64,000 bases of DNA from Eretmocerus hayati (taxonomy: Eukaryota > Arthropoda > Insecta > Hymenoptera > Aphelinidae), in NCBI GenBank assembly GCA_029851415.1, contig CM056742.1, positions 80,962,748 to 81,026,747 of the forward strand, read 5' to 3'. Shown piece by piece: positions 1 to 12,879 of this stretch. Every line of letters begins with the position of its first letter. Position 1 is the stretch's first letter. Below the pieces are notes generated by a model. The model had not been told where the DNA came from. It did not search any database and saw nothing but the letters and a program-made list of their open reading frames with translations. The position numbers and the translations under genes are program-made.

Positions 1-103
1 CACCTAGAAAATGGAGAATCCAGAATTACTCCGTCAAATGGGCCTTCTGTCCAGAGCCACAAACAAAAACTTAAGAATTGCTCATATAAACCCATGTCAA
101 AAA

Positions 104-146
<43 letters not shown>

Positions 147-236
147 GTATACTGGCAATGCTAGCGTTTTTGCTTGTAGCTCTGAGCTGAAAGCCCATTT
201 GATGGAGTTACTCTGGATTCTCCATGTTCTAGGTGG
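1..236. repeat. foldback element FB-1 with AT microsatellite
   Basis: Positions 1 to about 60 are repeated in inverted order at about 180-236, so the segment can fold into one long hairpin. The apex holds an (AT)n run (about 108-143). The loop around 82-172 resembles the loops of two other foldbacks at 21340-21405 and 47308-47375. The left end may lie outside the window. No coding potential seen. Confidence 0.8.
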
Positions 237-602
237 TACGAGCCTGTGGAAAAAGTTTGGTGAGATTTGGTGACCCGGACCCTCCGGACTCCCCTTGTCA
301 GCGCAATAATTGTATTTCACGGCCACGATTTCTTCACACATAGCTATTTCTTGGAAAATCATAACTCCGACAGATTGGATTTCTCATCTTATCGTTGTTT
401 GACTGGGGAAACTAGACACCTCCGAATTCTCCTCAAAAGATTATAACAATGAGACTCCGGAAGAGAGCTTTGTTCAGGAATCGAATCTCAACACGAATGT
501 GACTACGTAAAAGGGTCTTATCACTGCAGAGAGAGGTACCCACAAAGTCACCAAGACCTCAAAGATTTTCTAAAAGAGCCCAAACAACAGGAAAATTTTG
601 TT
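237..602. other. non-coding stretch, nothing recognised
   Basis: No open frame of note, no RNA gene and no clear repeat was seen. The last part leads into the GGGCCTAAGTGCAA tandem array. Confidence 0.5.
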
Positions 603-857
603 CAAAAAAAGGGCCCAAGTGCAAGGGTATTGTTAAAAGAGCCTCAACGCAAAAGTACTGGTAAAAAGGGCCTAAGTGCAACAGTATTGTTAAAAAGGGC
701 CTAAGTGCAACAGTATTGGTGAAAAGGGCCTAAGTGCAACAATATTGGTAAAAAGGGCCTAAGTAACCGGAAAAACTCGTCCAAAAGGGCTTAACTCCAC
801 TATCGATATCGGGATAAAGGGCCTAAGTGGTGGGGTATTCGTAGAAAGGGCCTAATT
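603..857. repeat. about 29-bp tandem array, AAAGGGCCTAAGTGCAAC unit
   Basis: Seven to nine degenerate units share the core GGGCCTAAGTGCAACA followed by TATTGGTAAAAA. The central units are nearly identical and the outer ones decay. Isolated relics of the same core lie at about 1189-1205 in the same orientation and at about 1377-1394 inverted, so the array once extended further or sits inside a larger inverted structure. Confidence 0.8.
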
Positions 858-1918
858 TTTTACGAAAAAATTTTTAAAAAATTCTTATGACCTCCATATC
901 TCTTTTCTACCAATTCTGGCTATCAAATCATGTTCTTTGGCCTTCAAAAAATGTATCTGCATGCTTGCTAAGTGAATATTGAGTGACCTCAGTTTCACAC
1001 ACTCAATGGAACCATCTTTCACGTGCAGAATCGATGAAAATGCATTAAGACGTTGTATCGCGATTGGATATCTTGTGTGACATACCCATAGATATGCTGA
1101 TGAAATTTGGAGGCTATTAAACTCGATTTCGCAACGTTATCTAACTTTTAGTGGACCAACTATCCCAAAAATTGACCCAGTATTGAGAAAAAGGGCCTAA
1201 TTACATTTTTTCGAATGGCTGTATACCTCTCAAAATCGACAGCTACCTTCCAATTCCTGTGCGGTTGTTTTGGGGATGCCAAAACCTTTGAAATAAGCCA
1301 GGTATGCGCATCGAATCATGCCACGGGCATGATACAGTTAGTTTTTATCGTTTTTCTCGAAATGGCCGTTTTGTAATTAGGCCCTTTTTCCACCCACCCC
1401 CTCAATTGTTCTTCCAAAATTATCCCGGGCAGTAGTAATTTCCAGGTCTCTGCCCTCCGGGCAAAGAGGCCCTGGCCGCGTGGCCACTGCCACGGCTTAC
1501 GGCCGCTCGCACAAGCACGTGGGTCTATATCAAAGACTATCCAACAAGTGTCACAATGGCCGGCTTCCTGCCGGCAAAAGCTCTTCTACTTCCTCAATAA
1601 ATGAGACTCTCTGATTGGTCGACGGCAATAATTTTGATTGGCTCTCAAAATCTGCGAAAAGCCAACATCGCCCTTTGGTGGCCGTGGCGCGGCAAATTAT
1701 GAAATATGCATTCTAGCGCAAGGCAGCAACTCGGCAGCAAGATACAAAATTCACGGCAGAAATTCACTTGATTGTGGGTACGGCACTGTTTTCTTGCCTC
1801 CACCAATTGCATATTCTATCTCACTCGCACTCACGGCAAACATACGTAAACGTGGAGGCTCTGCGCAACTCGCTATTGCCACCACTCTTCGTAATTTTAC
1901 TGCATACAATCAGGTACG
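858..1918. other. non-coding stretch with relic repeat cores
   Basis: Only short open frames are present. A GC-rich patch near 1450-1560 contains small self-complementary segments, and two ATTGG motifs lie near 1612-1640. I see no gene. Confidence 0.45.
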
Positions 1919-1944
1919 CGAGTATATATACCTATATATACTCG
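1919..1944. repeat. perfect 12-bp palindrome, CGAGTATATATA arms
   Basis: The arms CGAGTATATATA and TATATATACTCG are exact reverse complements separated by CC. The same TATATAGGTATACT style of sequence recurs at the apex of the foldback near 12229-12300. Confidence 0.8.
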
Positions 1945-3585
1945 TCACCGCAATGCTGTACCTATAGGTGTACTCATCACGACAGCGCTATTCCTATATA
2001 TAATATGGCATGCTCACGGCATGCAAATATCCCCTCATACACTGCCTAGGCAATCTCTCATATACACACACACGCGCATAATGACCTGCATGTGGCGTCT
2101 GCATGCTGGATTTCCCACCCAGCAGTCAATGTCCGGGTATCATCAGGGTCCCGGGTCGGCCAAATGTGGTATAACCTACCCTGAGGTAGTTATACCGGTC
2201 GGCAGCGCCCTCGCGCCGGCAGCAACAACATGGCAGTGTGTCGTCTGCGCGAACCCGCATACACGTCGTCATCATCGCCGTCGTCGTTCTCGGGGTCACC
2301 CGGGTGTCTAGGTGTCGTCGCGTGTGCTTGCCCGGGTGTGGGTAACACCCCTAGGTGCGTGCGCGATCGCGTGGGTGTCGGCAGCGGGCTGGTGCATCTA
2401 GTGTGCATGCAACAGGTGTTGCATGCACTAATAATCTCACGCCAGCTGATTACGCGAACATAATGGGCTATTTGCGTATGGGGCAGCTGCCCGGATGGCA
2501 AATAGTCCTGTGGTGACTCCCCCAGGTGTGCGGCATCTTTGGCAAGGCTCCGGCATCGTCTCGTCATCCTCATCTTCGCGGCATCACCCTGGCACCCCCG
2601 GATCTGCAGTAGTGTTGTGGCTCTGTGTGGCCTTCGGGTGTAGAGTGCACAAACGTGATAAGTACGCTTATCATTGATGCACGGCTGTTGGGGGTGGGAT
2701 ATGGATGCAGCACGGTACTTGCGGGCACCGGCTGTTGCCACTTTCCATCCCAAATACAGTAGTTTAGTGCACGAGTGCCAAATTCGGTGTGCTAATTACA
2801 TCTGCCCTCGCTCACCCGGGAGCGAGGGCCTCGGCAAATATTCCACGTTGGTTGTGAGCTTGGCGCGGGCTCCGGGCCCCTCTGGTGGTGCCGCGGGTGG
2901 TGGGCCCTCCAAGGGTGTACCCGGGCGCAGCAACGGTGTACCCGGGCATCGCGCCCGGGTCATCATATGTTGAATCCTCCGTCGGCGTCGTCGTCGTGGT
3001 GCCAAGCAGCCACTTAGGCTGCTTGGGAATACGGCTAACATTGGTGTAGACCGGGTTGCCTGACCCCAGGCATACCTGCAACAACTCCTTTCCACGGCAG
3101 CGTCGTCGTCTCGAGCAGCACCTCAACAAAAAGACGTATTTTGGTGTAAATACGCGTTCTCGAGGCTGCTGGCTCGAGACGCGACGAGAGAGAATTTCCA
3201 CCCGAAACAAACGGCTGTGACGGTTTTTTCACCGTCACATCTTGCGCTCTCGTTTTCTTGGATTGGCCTCATCTTGAGATGACTCAGTTGAATTTTCAGC
3301 TCATTTGGGTAAGAATTGCGTCCTCTAGAATTGTTTTACTGAAAAAGGTGATTTTTTGCATTTTTTTGGACGTTTGTACTTTTCTAAATTTTTCATTCGA
3401 CCTTGGCAACTATCCCGGTACGGTGACCCATTCAAAACATTTCAAAGAAGCTACAGGAAAATTGAGAGAGAAAGATGAGACCGAAAGATTGATTATAGTA
3501 GCCACAGCATTGATTTTCCGTCGTGGGTGTAATCCACCCAGGTGTGCCAGCTATATTATGTGGCAGAAATGTGCCAGCTAAGGGT
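1945..3585. other. GC-rich non-coding region with CACCCGGGTG palindromes
   Basis: GC content is clearly higher than in the surroundings, with repeated CCCGGGTGT/ACACCCGGG words and a hairpin at about 2168-2197 (GGTATAAC against GTTATACC). Open frames exist on both strands but overlap each other and look like GC-driven artefacts; none resembles a known protein. A CpG-rich regulatory region or an old repeat is possible. From about 3250 to 3585 I see nothing. Confidence 0.4.
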
Positions 3586-5395
3586 TAAGAAAAAAATTGT
3601 CCAAGGTCGATACTTGAGCCTAGCAACTTCTGGGAGCTATTTGCTGAGATCACATTTTAGCGATTCTTGGGCTTGTTTCAAAGTGATGTAACTCCCATTA
3701 GACATGAGATAATCGACTTTTACAAGTGGTCATTTTGAAGGTCTTGAGAAAACCTACAATTTGACCACTGGTGAAAGCCGATTACTGTACTTTCTCTAGG
3801 AGTTACAGTCATTACAAGCTGAGCAGATTCGTAAAAGTGCCAAACTCTGAGCTCAATTTAAGAAAATCATTTTTTTTCCTTCGACCCCAAACCTGTGCGA
3901 CTATGTTTTTCCTTACGAATACTACCAATTAGAACAATAACCTGGGTGAGATATCGGATTGCCGATTTTATTCAGCCAATTTAAAACACCCTCTTTTGAC
4001 TTTTTGCTCAGAATGACCTCGAAGGTATGGCTCGCATATGCTTCCATCTGAACTAATGTGCATCAATCTGTGTTGGATCACTCCCCAATGTACCCCCAAA
4101 TATGTGTGAAGACTTCCGGAGGCGAGCCTCGAGCTAGATGCGAGCAGGTGGTTCTATTTCACGGTTGAAAATAGGCATTATTTCGTCTATTTGGACGCAG
4201 GCGAGTGCGAGTGGGATTTCACTCATTCTAGCTCACAAATGAGATGAGTGGCTAAAATAGGTATACGAACACGGTTTTCTGACTCAAAATGATCATCTGA
4301 ACACGATTTCGGGGTCAGTTTGGCTCCAAAATATTGATACTTGCTCTCAGACTAGAAAACACTTCAGTTACATGTTTTTCGATGGGGTGGCTTCAGACGT
4401 TGAATAAAAGCCAAATCGACCATGAGAATGTGTTGAGATAATCATTTGGAGTGAGCATATCATGTTTGTATCCCTACTTCAGCCGCTTATCTGATTTGTG
4501 AGCTAGAATGGGTGAAATCCCATTCGCACTCGCCTGCGTCCAGATAGACGAAATAATGCCCATTTTCAAATCGTGAAATAAAACCGCCTGCTCGCATCTA
4601 GCGCAAGGCTCGCCTCTGGAAGTTTTCACACATATTTGGGGGTGCATTGGGGAGTAATCCCACACAGATTGGTGCATATTATTTCAGATGGAAGCATATG
4701 CGAGCCATACCTTTGAGGTCATTTTGAGCAAAAAGTCAAAAAAGGGTGTTTCAAATTGTCTGAATAAAATCGGCAATTCAATATCCCACCCAGGTTATTG
4801 TTCTAATTGGTAGTATTTGTATCGCAAAACACAGTCGCCCAGGTTTGAGGTCGAAGGAAAGATAATGATTTTTTTAAATTGCGCTCAAGGTTTGGCATTT
4901 TTACGAATTTTCTCAGCTTGTAATGACTGTAACTCCTAGAGAAAGTACAGTAATCGACTTTCACCAGTGGTCAAATTATAGGTTTTTTCAAGAACTTCAA
5001 AATGACCTCTTGTAAAAGTCGATTATCTCATGTCTAGTGGGAGCTACATCACTTTAAAGCAAGCCCAGAAATCGCTGAAATGTGCTCTCAGCAAATAGCT
5101 CCTAGAATTAGCTAGGCTTCAGTATTGACCATGGACAATTTCTCTCTCAAAATTACTAGTACGTCCGAAAATGTTGATTCTAGTCGGAGTCATGATTTTT
5201 CCGAAATGGGCTAAAAAGGGGCCTAAAAAGGACCTTTCATAGGCCCCAGGGCCCAGGGGGGGCCTTAGAAAAAACCCAAAAAAATTCTTCTTCCACTATA
5301 TTAATATAGTACTAACGGAACAAAATTTTTTATGGATTTTTTCCAGACTTCCCTGGTGCAGGCATTCGTTGAAATGCTCCGAAATGGCCCATATG
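3586..5395. mobile_element. long foldback element, family LFB, copy A
   Basis: About 3586-4260 and 4455-5200 are inverted copies of each other around an unpaired centre (about 4265-4450). The right arm continues further than the left, to a terminal motif GAAATGCTCCGAAATGGCCC near 5370-5393, so the left end looks truncated. The same arm sequence occurs at 12880-18215 and 50068-52162. No transposase is encoded; all open frames are mirror frames of the arms. It is probably a non-autonomous DNA transposon. Confidence 0.8.
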
Positions 5396-6785
5396 CTCAA
5401 AGAGTTGGAAGTAGGAGCTTTGAACTGGCCTCAAGTTTGTTACGTTCACCGTGAAATAACGCGTGGCAGTCGTGCTTTTAAAGGTGATCCCTGCGAAAAA
5501 CCGCTCGAAAATATTAATCTATCGCCAGTTCAACGCGATGCGCATTTGAAAAAGTATGCCCAAGCTTTCGAAACTTTCGAAACAGTTGATTCGTGCTTTG
5601 GGATTGAGTTGAGGAATGGTTGTGAATCATGTATAAGTAGATTCCGAACAAGCAACTCAGCGCTAGGAATTTCAGTTACCCCAAAAGTTCATCCAGTTTT
5701 TTCATATCGAAGAAATTTGTGAATAAAGAAAAATGGGTCTCGGTTTCTTGAGTGCGTGAACAATCTGTTGAGTCAGTCCATTTTGATTTCGATCAAACAT
5801 GAGGAACATACAAACTTGCACGTGTCAACCCTAAATATCATGAACAACTTCTGAGGGTGACTTGTGTATAGAACAGTATACATTAGACGCTGATTACCAT
5901 GAAAGCGCTCAAAAGCGTCTCTAAATGACCAAATAAAAAAAACAGTATACATATTCAAATTGTCACCTTATAGATGATAACTCAAAGTCTCCTGATTTCT
6001 TGGTTACTCATCAACCCATTATATCATCTTTCAAAGGCTTCACAGGCTGTAATACTGAATTCAATTTGTTATCCCATCATTTGAGAGGCATATCCCACAT
6101 GCAACAGGATTTTGAAATCGAAAAATTCCGATAAAATTGAAATTTCCCCTAAAAATGAATTTCCTCGAAAAACCCCTCACCGATTTCTTGCATTCTGGCA
6201 GGAAAAACTTCCTTCTGTTATGTAGTTTACAAGCAAAAGTTATTTTGATGGGCACGCAACTTCGGGTTGAGGTCATTTCAGGCGGACCGTGCGCTGTGGG
6301 CGCCAGATGCAGAGGCATCTCCGCGCGCGGAGTGATGAGGGGGTGGAAGGGGGAGGAGGGCCTGGTGCGACGAGGATGCCCCCCTCCTGGGACGTCGAGC
6401 CTGTCATCGGAAGCCTACCTAGATGACCTCGACGTACACCTATACCAGGGTGGGGTCTTGGTCGACCTGGGTAGGGGGGCTGATGTCGCCCTCCGCCATT
6501 TTGGGAGTTTGTCCCAGGAAGAGAGCAGAAGGTGTCCGTCGTGTGCCTCAACTTCACTACTACTAGAAAGTGTTAGTTTCCGTGGACTTGGAGAGAGTTC
6601 GTGAATCTTCGTGCTATCAACGAACAAACGTTAATCCCCGTCAATCACAAGCGAGGAGGTGTTAATCTTTGTGACAGGCGTCGATATGACCATGATATTT
6701 TGGACAAAACATACAGACACATATAAGGGGCATGGAAATAAGCTCCAACCCTTGTCTGAAATATCGTGGCAGCATGGCATATACA
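5396..6785. other. non-coding, GC-rich patch without recognisable gene
   Basis: Overlapping open frames on both strands around 6137-6630 coincide with a GC-rich patch. None shows a family motif, signal peptide or splice structure that I can defend. Confidence 0.35.
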
Positions 6786-6975
6786 TACACTATAAAAATT
6801 TTTTTCGCAAAACTTCAACCAACTGGTTGAATGAAAAATTCGATCGGCTGGTTGAATGAGAAATTCAACTTCTTGTTTGAGAATTCAACAAAATTGGGTG
6901 GAAATCCAACCAGTTTGGTTGAAAATTCAACGAGTCTATTCGACAATTTGGTTGAATTTCCAACCTTGGTTGTTA
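6786..6975. repeat. cluster of GGTTGAA/TTCAACC words
   Basis: Short complementary words (GGTTGAA, TTCAACC, CCAACTGGTTGA) alternate for about 170 bp. The left edge, AACTTCAACCAACTGGTTGA preceded by a TACATACACT motif, is matched in inverted order at about 12825-12885, so the two could be ends of one element or two insertions of one MITE. Confidence 0.55.
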
Positions 6976-8255
6976 CCTGCACTGGAAAAAACGTGGAGCA
7001 GAGATAGCTTCCATAACCAAGCAGAAACTTCCCGACTTCACTCGAGTAGCGAGAGCTCTGCGATTCAAGCTAAAACAGCTTGATTTTCGAGCTCTCATTG
7101 TTTTGATTTGGAGACGAGTTTTACCCTCAAAATTCGCGAGGTTATGACAAGATAGTTCGAATACTAATCATGATTTTGTTCAATCCAAGATGGTGGATCC
7201 AAAATGGCAGAACGAGATTCCCTGAAAACTGCTCATTTTAGCTTGGAACACTCTTCTTCAGGGTTTCCGTGGTCGCTGAACACAAAAAAGGGATCAGAAA
7301 AACTTTTTCTCCATATGAAAGATGGCGGGCCAGGATGGCGGATGGGAAACTTCCAAGAATTGGTGACTTTAGGTCACGAAAATTTCCCCAAGGGTGTTTC
7401 GGATTGCCGATATGATTTCAGAGCCAGAATCGATGCCCCCACAGGAGCTCTCTCGACAGTTGAGCAATCTGATGAAGACATGAGGGAGTGATTCATAACG
7501 CACTCCCAGGCTCCCAAATCCTGAAACATGGTCACCTTCAAGTTGAGTTCTTTGGTGACAGGAAGCAAGAGGGTGATCCCGGAACCAGGAAATGAGAAAG
7601 GCAACAAATCCCCGGCTCCCAAATTTACAAATCCCTCTCACCGTTGGGTTGAACACTTTCGTAATGCGATGTTAGGGGTTGACCTCCTTTTCCGGATCCC
7701 TGAGAAGGGACAGAACCCTCAAGATCCTGAGCTCACAAATATAGTCCCTCCCGAGTTGTTCATTCTCGTCTATCTGTCCCTTACGTACTTCTCGTCAGTA
7801 TGCTTATTTGGTGAAGGGGGAAGGTGGGATAGTGGTATTGGGAACTTGTGGTCTCGTTGCCTCCCCAGGTTTGGGGTCTTGGAATCGCCCTCTTGCATCT
7901 CACGACCAAATTAACGAACTCGGGAGAGACTGGGTTTGAGGGTTTAGGAGCTTGGGGTCTTGTTGCCTCCCTAGGATTTGATGGGTCCAATCCTTCACGC
8001 ATCACGTATCTTGCGAACTCATAGAAATTTCAAATCATTTTAGGTAGACTGAGAGACTCCTGTTAATTGACTGAGCTTAAAGTATGACAACAGTCTGAAA
8101 TATGACAATGAATAGAATTCAAATATGGAAAAAATTTTACATGTAATTGAAAGTGTGGCCCAAGTGGTTTTCGTGCGCATACATGTACATGTCGTAGCCG
8201 GTTACTCAAATCCGCCGCTCAATTAACTGGCTAGCCGGTAAAGTAACCTCGGCCG
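6976..8255. other. non-coding stretch, nothing recognised
   Basis: Moderate-length open frames (for example 7204-7491 and 7528-7914) overlap frames on the other strand and show no family signature. Short GCCGGTTA words repeat near 8195-8260 just before the next foldback. Confidence 0.4.
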
Positions 8256-9642
8256 GTTAATAAAATTTTCACGAGCGTATGCCTTTCTTCGTTGACTGTC
8301 TAGTCAGTTGAGTAACTGGCTGATGCTGCCCGCCAGTTACTTAACAGGCTGGCTTGTCTTCAGCCCGTTGATGAAATATCTGGGATGAGCATCGGAAAAT
8401 GAGCGCGCCTCGCAATTGTCGACTGATACTTGAAATTTTTCTTCTATTTTCCTTGAATATAGTGTATTTCGAAGCGAAGACGAGCGTGAGAGCACATATG
8501 GGGAAACTATAATATGTCTCATGTCATCATCAGTCAATCATACATTTCAATTTTTCTCGTTATTCCGTTACACATAATCAACGCCTGAGAGTATTCACAC
8601 AAAGCATATGATGATGATGAATGTTGAAGAGTATTCCTGAAACTCTAAAAATGTTGAACTATTCGAATAAAATATAAGTATGGTTCTGATAGGAGAGATA
8701 CAATAAAATCATCACTTATTCTTGCAAGCTCTAGAATGATGCCATCGAGAGTTTCACTGTAACTGCGCCTTGGAGGCAGGAGCATACTCAGTGCAACACT
8801 GACTTCCTGAACAAGCAGTCGAGATTCTTGGAGCTTTGCCCCTCAAAATGTAACTCATGGGACGCAGCTTCTCTCAAAGATATTCCATCGTTTTGAGGTA
8901 TTTCCTAAAGTGAGACGGCGCTGATTCTCGACTTCTTAATTCCTATCCTTGGGAACCGACCCTTGATCAGACCCTCCTTTGTCTCAATTTGATGCACATT
9001 GTTTTAGATATCAATTACAACCCCCTCACATTGTGTCAAAATCAAATGCTTGTCAGCAGGAAATCAGTGTTGCACTGAGCACTGCTCCTGTCTCCAAGGT
9101 GAAGTTACAGTAAAACCCTCGATGGTATCATTCTAGAGCTTGCAAGGATGAGTGATGATTTTATTGTATCTTTCCTATCAGAACCATACTTATGTTTTAT
9201 CTGAACAGTTCAACATTTTTAGAGTTCCAGAAAATACTCTCAAAAAATAGTTTCAGAAAAAACATACTCTTCATCATTCATCATCATCATATGCTTTACA
9301 TGAATACTCTCAGGCATTGATTATGTGTAACGGAATGATGAGGACAATTGGAATGTACGATTGACTGATGACATGAGACATATTATAGTTTTTCCCATAT
9401 GCGCTCTCATGCTTGTCTTCGGTTCGAAACACACTATATTCAATGAAAATAGAGAAAAAATTTCAAGGATCAGTCAACCATTGCAAGGCGCGCTCATTTT
9501 CCGATACTCATCCCAGAGATTTTCTTAAAGGGCTGAAGACATGCCAGCCTGTTAAGTAACTGTCGGGCAGCATCAGCCAGTCACTCAACTGACTATACAG
9601 TCAACGAAGAAATGCATGCGCTGGTGCAAATTTTACTAAGCA
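8256..9642. mobile_element. 1.4-kb foldback element, copy E
   Basis: Arms of about 560-590 bp (8256-8818 and 9050-9642) are inverted copies with roughly 85-90 percent agreement by eye, around a 230-bp centre. Similarity stops abruptly outside the TAAAATTT motifs at both edges. No coding sequence or clear target duplication was found. Confidence 0.75.
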
Positions 9643-9717
9643 CATTTGTACTTTGAGGCTTGCTCTGCAGTAAAATACTTGAATTAACACGGTGTCAACG
9701 GTAAAAGTGTCCCAATA

Positions 9718-10690
9718 TCAAAAACCGACCATGCGTTGTCTGGCGCATCTCGACATTGCGCCGGCAACATAACCTACAAAACCATACCCTTCTTCTTCCA
9801 TGTTCCCATAATTGATGAGCACGACTCGCCCATCGAGTTTTGGCTGCGAACTGGTGAAAAGGATGATTTCCATCAAAGTACAATCGAAATGAACGAGGTG
9901 GCACTTGAAAATATGAACCAGCAACGATAGATATGCGACTGCCTTCGTCAACCCAGAACTCACCACTCACAGTATATTCCACACAGAAAACGCCCACATG
10001 TTTTTCCTGACTTGAGATTACGGACAATCATAGCTGGACTCAGGATCCACACAATGCAATTGGGATGAACATGGTGGCAATGAAAGTATCCCAGAATTTT
10101 CAGAAATGATGTTGGTCTCGAGCTTTTAGGGAGTACAATAATTTTCCGCACGCATGAAAAATCAACAAGCTCTCACTGAAATCCTAACCACGTCATGTGA
10201 TTCACATATCTCCACTCAAGTAACGACTATGTCGCTACTCTGTCCATTAAATTCCTTAGCAATAGTTGATATACTTCATATGCGTTCGGAAAACGATAGC
10301 ACGCACAGATAGTGTGAGCCAAATCGTTTTGATTGATTCTGGAATACTTTTGATGCCTCCGTTGTCATTCCAATTGCATTGCATTGATTATTGAGCCTAG
10401 CTCAAAATACGCTCGATCTCGAGCCAGAAGAAACATATGGGCATTCTTCGTGAGGAACATACTGTAGATATTGAATTTCACGTCGACGGGTGCACTCCCG
10501 ATTTTATCGTTGTTGGCTAATATTTTGGAAAGCCACGTCATTCGTTTTTCTTGCTCTTTGTTAAAAATCATCACTTCTATCTATTTGCTCCAAGCACTCG
10601 ATGAAAGATTCATGCTAATAATTTATACAAACACGAAAGAAGAAGGGTATTGTTTTGTAGGTTATGTTGCCCCCGCAATTTAAACAATGC
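9718..10690. repeat. diverged inverted pair with protein-like conservation
   Basis: The minus-strand reading at about 9966-9718 and the plus-strand reading at about 10471-10683 align for some 65 residues without a gap, ending in EEGYGFVGYVAGA and EEGYCFVGYVAPA. The alignment continues upstream through a WNIL or RNIL motif followed by a stop in both copies. DNA identity is only moderate, so conservation of the frame is notable. I do not recognise the family. It may be two old gene fragments or an old foldback. Confidence 0.5.
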
Positions 10691-11976
10691 CGCTATAATC
10701 TCGCTCGCAAGATCGATGTTACATACGCGTATCACTTTCGCGAATGAAATGTTCAGGAAACTTGCAAGTCCTCAAAAAACTATCGTCCTCGTATATTGTT
10801 TGTGATTGCGGGTCAAAATGTACAGACTTTTGACTGCTCTCAATTCCACGTTGGGCAGACACAGCAGCTTTCAATGCCGAGACATAAACCAACCTGGGTG
10901 ATCAAAACAAAGAGTTACTAAATTACTAACCTCCATGACACCCCGAGTTACCAATGCCCTAACCTACCGGGGAGCCCTTGCATTTTTTAATTTCGACGTC
11001 TACAATCGATTATTCTGGAGAAGTGGATAATTCCAAAATGATCAGAGAAGTTAGTCTCAAACTAGAATTTCGCGGGCTACACGATCCCGCTACCCAAACG
11101 AATTTTTTCTCAATATTTCGAAAGAAATTTCGCCGTTCGCATCGAAAAAAAGACAAAATTCCTCATTTGGACCTGCCATCGCATAGTTTGAACCAAAAAA
11201 TATGAAAATAAGTTCCGTCCGAATTTGTACCCCGAACAAAAAAAAACGTCAGGGGGGTGACCACCTCATCGTGGTCATACGATATACTAGATTAGACTTA
11301 TCAGTATTCATTCATGTATATGTACATATAAATAAATTCTCTGGACCAGATGTTGACTTTTATAAAATTTATTTTAGACCTGGTGAAGAGGACGAATTAG
11401 CCCTCGAAACGTCGTCACATTAGAGGACTCCAATTGATTAGTCAAACAACCGTATATTCCATCTTTTTAAGGTAGCTCGCGCGCGTGGTTGCGTACGACG
11501 CATAGGGCTCCGCGCGCAGGTAGTCGGGCCCCTCGACTCTCCGGTCCGCTCCTGACGTGAATATAGGTATACTTACAACATCAAGTGGCGACTGCTCCGC
11601 GCCATTGCGTCCCGGAACGCACTTTGAACTCAATTCACTCAAAATCCACGCCGGCGACCTATGATGTTTTTAATGTCATTAGATGCGCCGTGCAAAATAG
11701 TGTCGATTTCTTCTGTCATCATCGATGGTGAAGGTTTAGTTTGCGCGTGGTCTCGGTTATACTCGCCGATCCCATAAGAATACATGTATGAGGATTTCTT
11801 CTCTGAAATGATTTTTCTCTCGATCCTCGGCGGCGACCCCCTCTTTTCTTCGGGGATTATGATTTCTCATGAGTTCATTTACAACTTGTAATTACTTTTA
11901 GACCCATTCTCAATTCAGATGAAATCCGCGCGAGCCATCTTAATCCAATGAAACGAGTGATAGAAGCATCATGGAG
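10691..11976. other. non-coding stretch, nothing firmly recognised
   Basis: Contains an AT-rich patch near 11300-11400 and a short CTCGAAACGTCG stretch near 11400 that could be the end of a retroelement, but no frame or boundary supports this. Confidence 0.35.
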
Positions 11977-12567
11977 ATCATAAAAACGGAGTAGGCAGAG
12001 CCAAAGAGTCTGGTAAAAACTAGTCCAGTCGGCCGGGTAGTAAAGCGGAGTCTCCCACTCGGCACTTTCTCTCTTGATTACAGCGATATTCTGCACCAAA
12101 TTTGTTCACAAATATCACAAAGTAATACTAAATGTTTTCAAGATGTATTTAGTGTAACACAAATACGAGTGAAATTATTGTAAAGAAGTTGAAACAGGCT
12201 CAGAAGCCGAGTGCCGCCCGATGGGCACGAGAGAATATATAGGTATACTGTTCGTCGCCTCATCATCGAACGCCGTGCAGTATACCTATATATTCTCTCG
12301 GCTCATTGGCTCGACCGCTCGGCTTCTGAGCCTGTTTTAACTTCTTTACAATAATTTCACTCGTATTTGTGTGACACTATATGCATCTTGAGAACATTTA
12401 GTATTACTTTGTATTAGCGACCTATTTGTGAGATATCTGCGAACGAATTTGATGCATCATATCGCTGTAATCAAGAGAGGAAGTGCCGAGCAGAAGACTC
12501 CGCTTTACAAGCCGGCCGAGTGGACTAGTTTCAACCAGACTCTCTGGCTCTGCCTACTTCGTTTTGT
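11977..12567. mobile_element. 590-bp foldback element, copy F
   Basis: Arms at about 11984-12240 and 12290-12566 are inverted copies. The apex is a strong palindrome, with GAGAATATATAGGTATACTG near 12230 facing its complement near 12280-12300. No coding potential. Confidence 0.75.
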
Positions 12568-12879
12568 TTTCAGTGTGATATTATGTAAGTGACATATCAG
12601 TCTGTGATAAAAACAAAAATGTGGATAGTGCTGACCGAATATCAATTGTTGATTTTCTATACCCTTTCAGTAATGAGTATCAGGTAATCTGTCTTCCTCT
12701 ATTTTATCCTTGGAAATTGTTCTCACAAGTTGTATGTAATGATTGTATTCATATTGTCTCTGCCTGTAGGCAGGATAAAGCGTTCATCTATCTATCTATC
12801 TAACCAAATGGTTGAATTCTCCATTCATTCCACCAGTTGGTTGAAGTTTTTCGGAAATTTTCTTTACAGTGTATGTATA
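12568..12879 (+). mobile_element. possible 3' end of a retroelement with (TCTA)n tail
   Basis: A short hairpin TGCCTGTAGGCAGG is followed by AAAGCG and four to five TCTA units at about 12786-12804, the layout of some non-LTR 3' ends. No coding sequence remains. It is followed by the GGTTGAA/TTCAACC segment that mirrors 6786-6860. Confidence 0.35.

Noticed and set aside
603..857. CRISPR array
   Set aside because: The repeats are contiguous and degenerate with no unique spacers, in a eukaryotic context.
1638..3238. Many overlapping open frames on both strands
   Set aside because: GC-rich, palindrome-rich sequence with no family motif or splice structure.
6137..6604. 155-residue frame on plus and 94-residue frame on minus
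   Set aside because: Both depend on a GC-rich patch, overlap fully, and show no recognisable domain.
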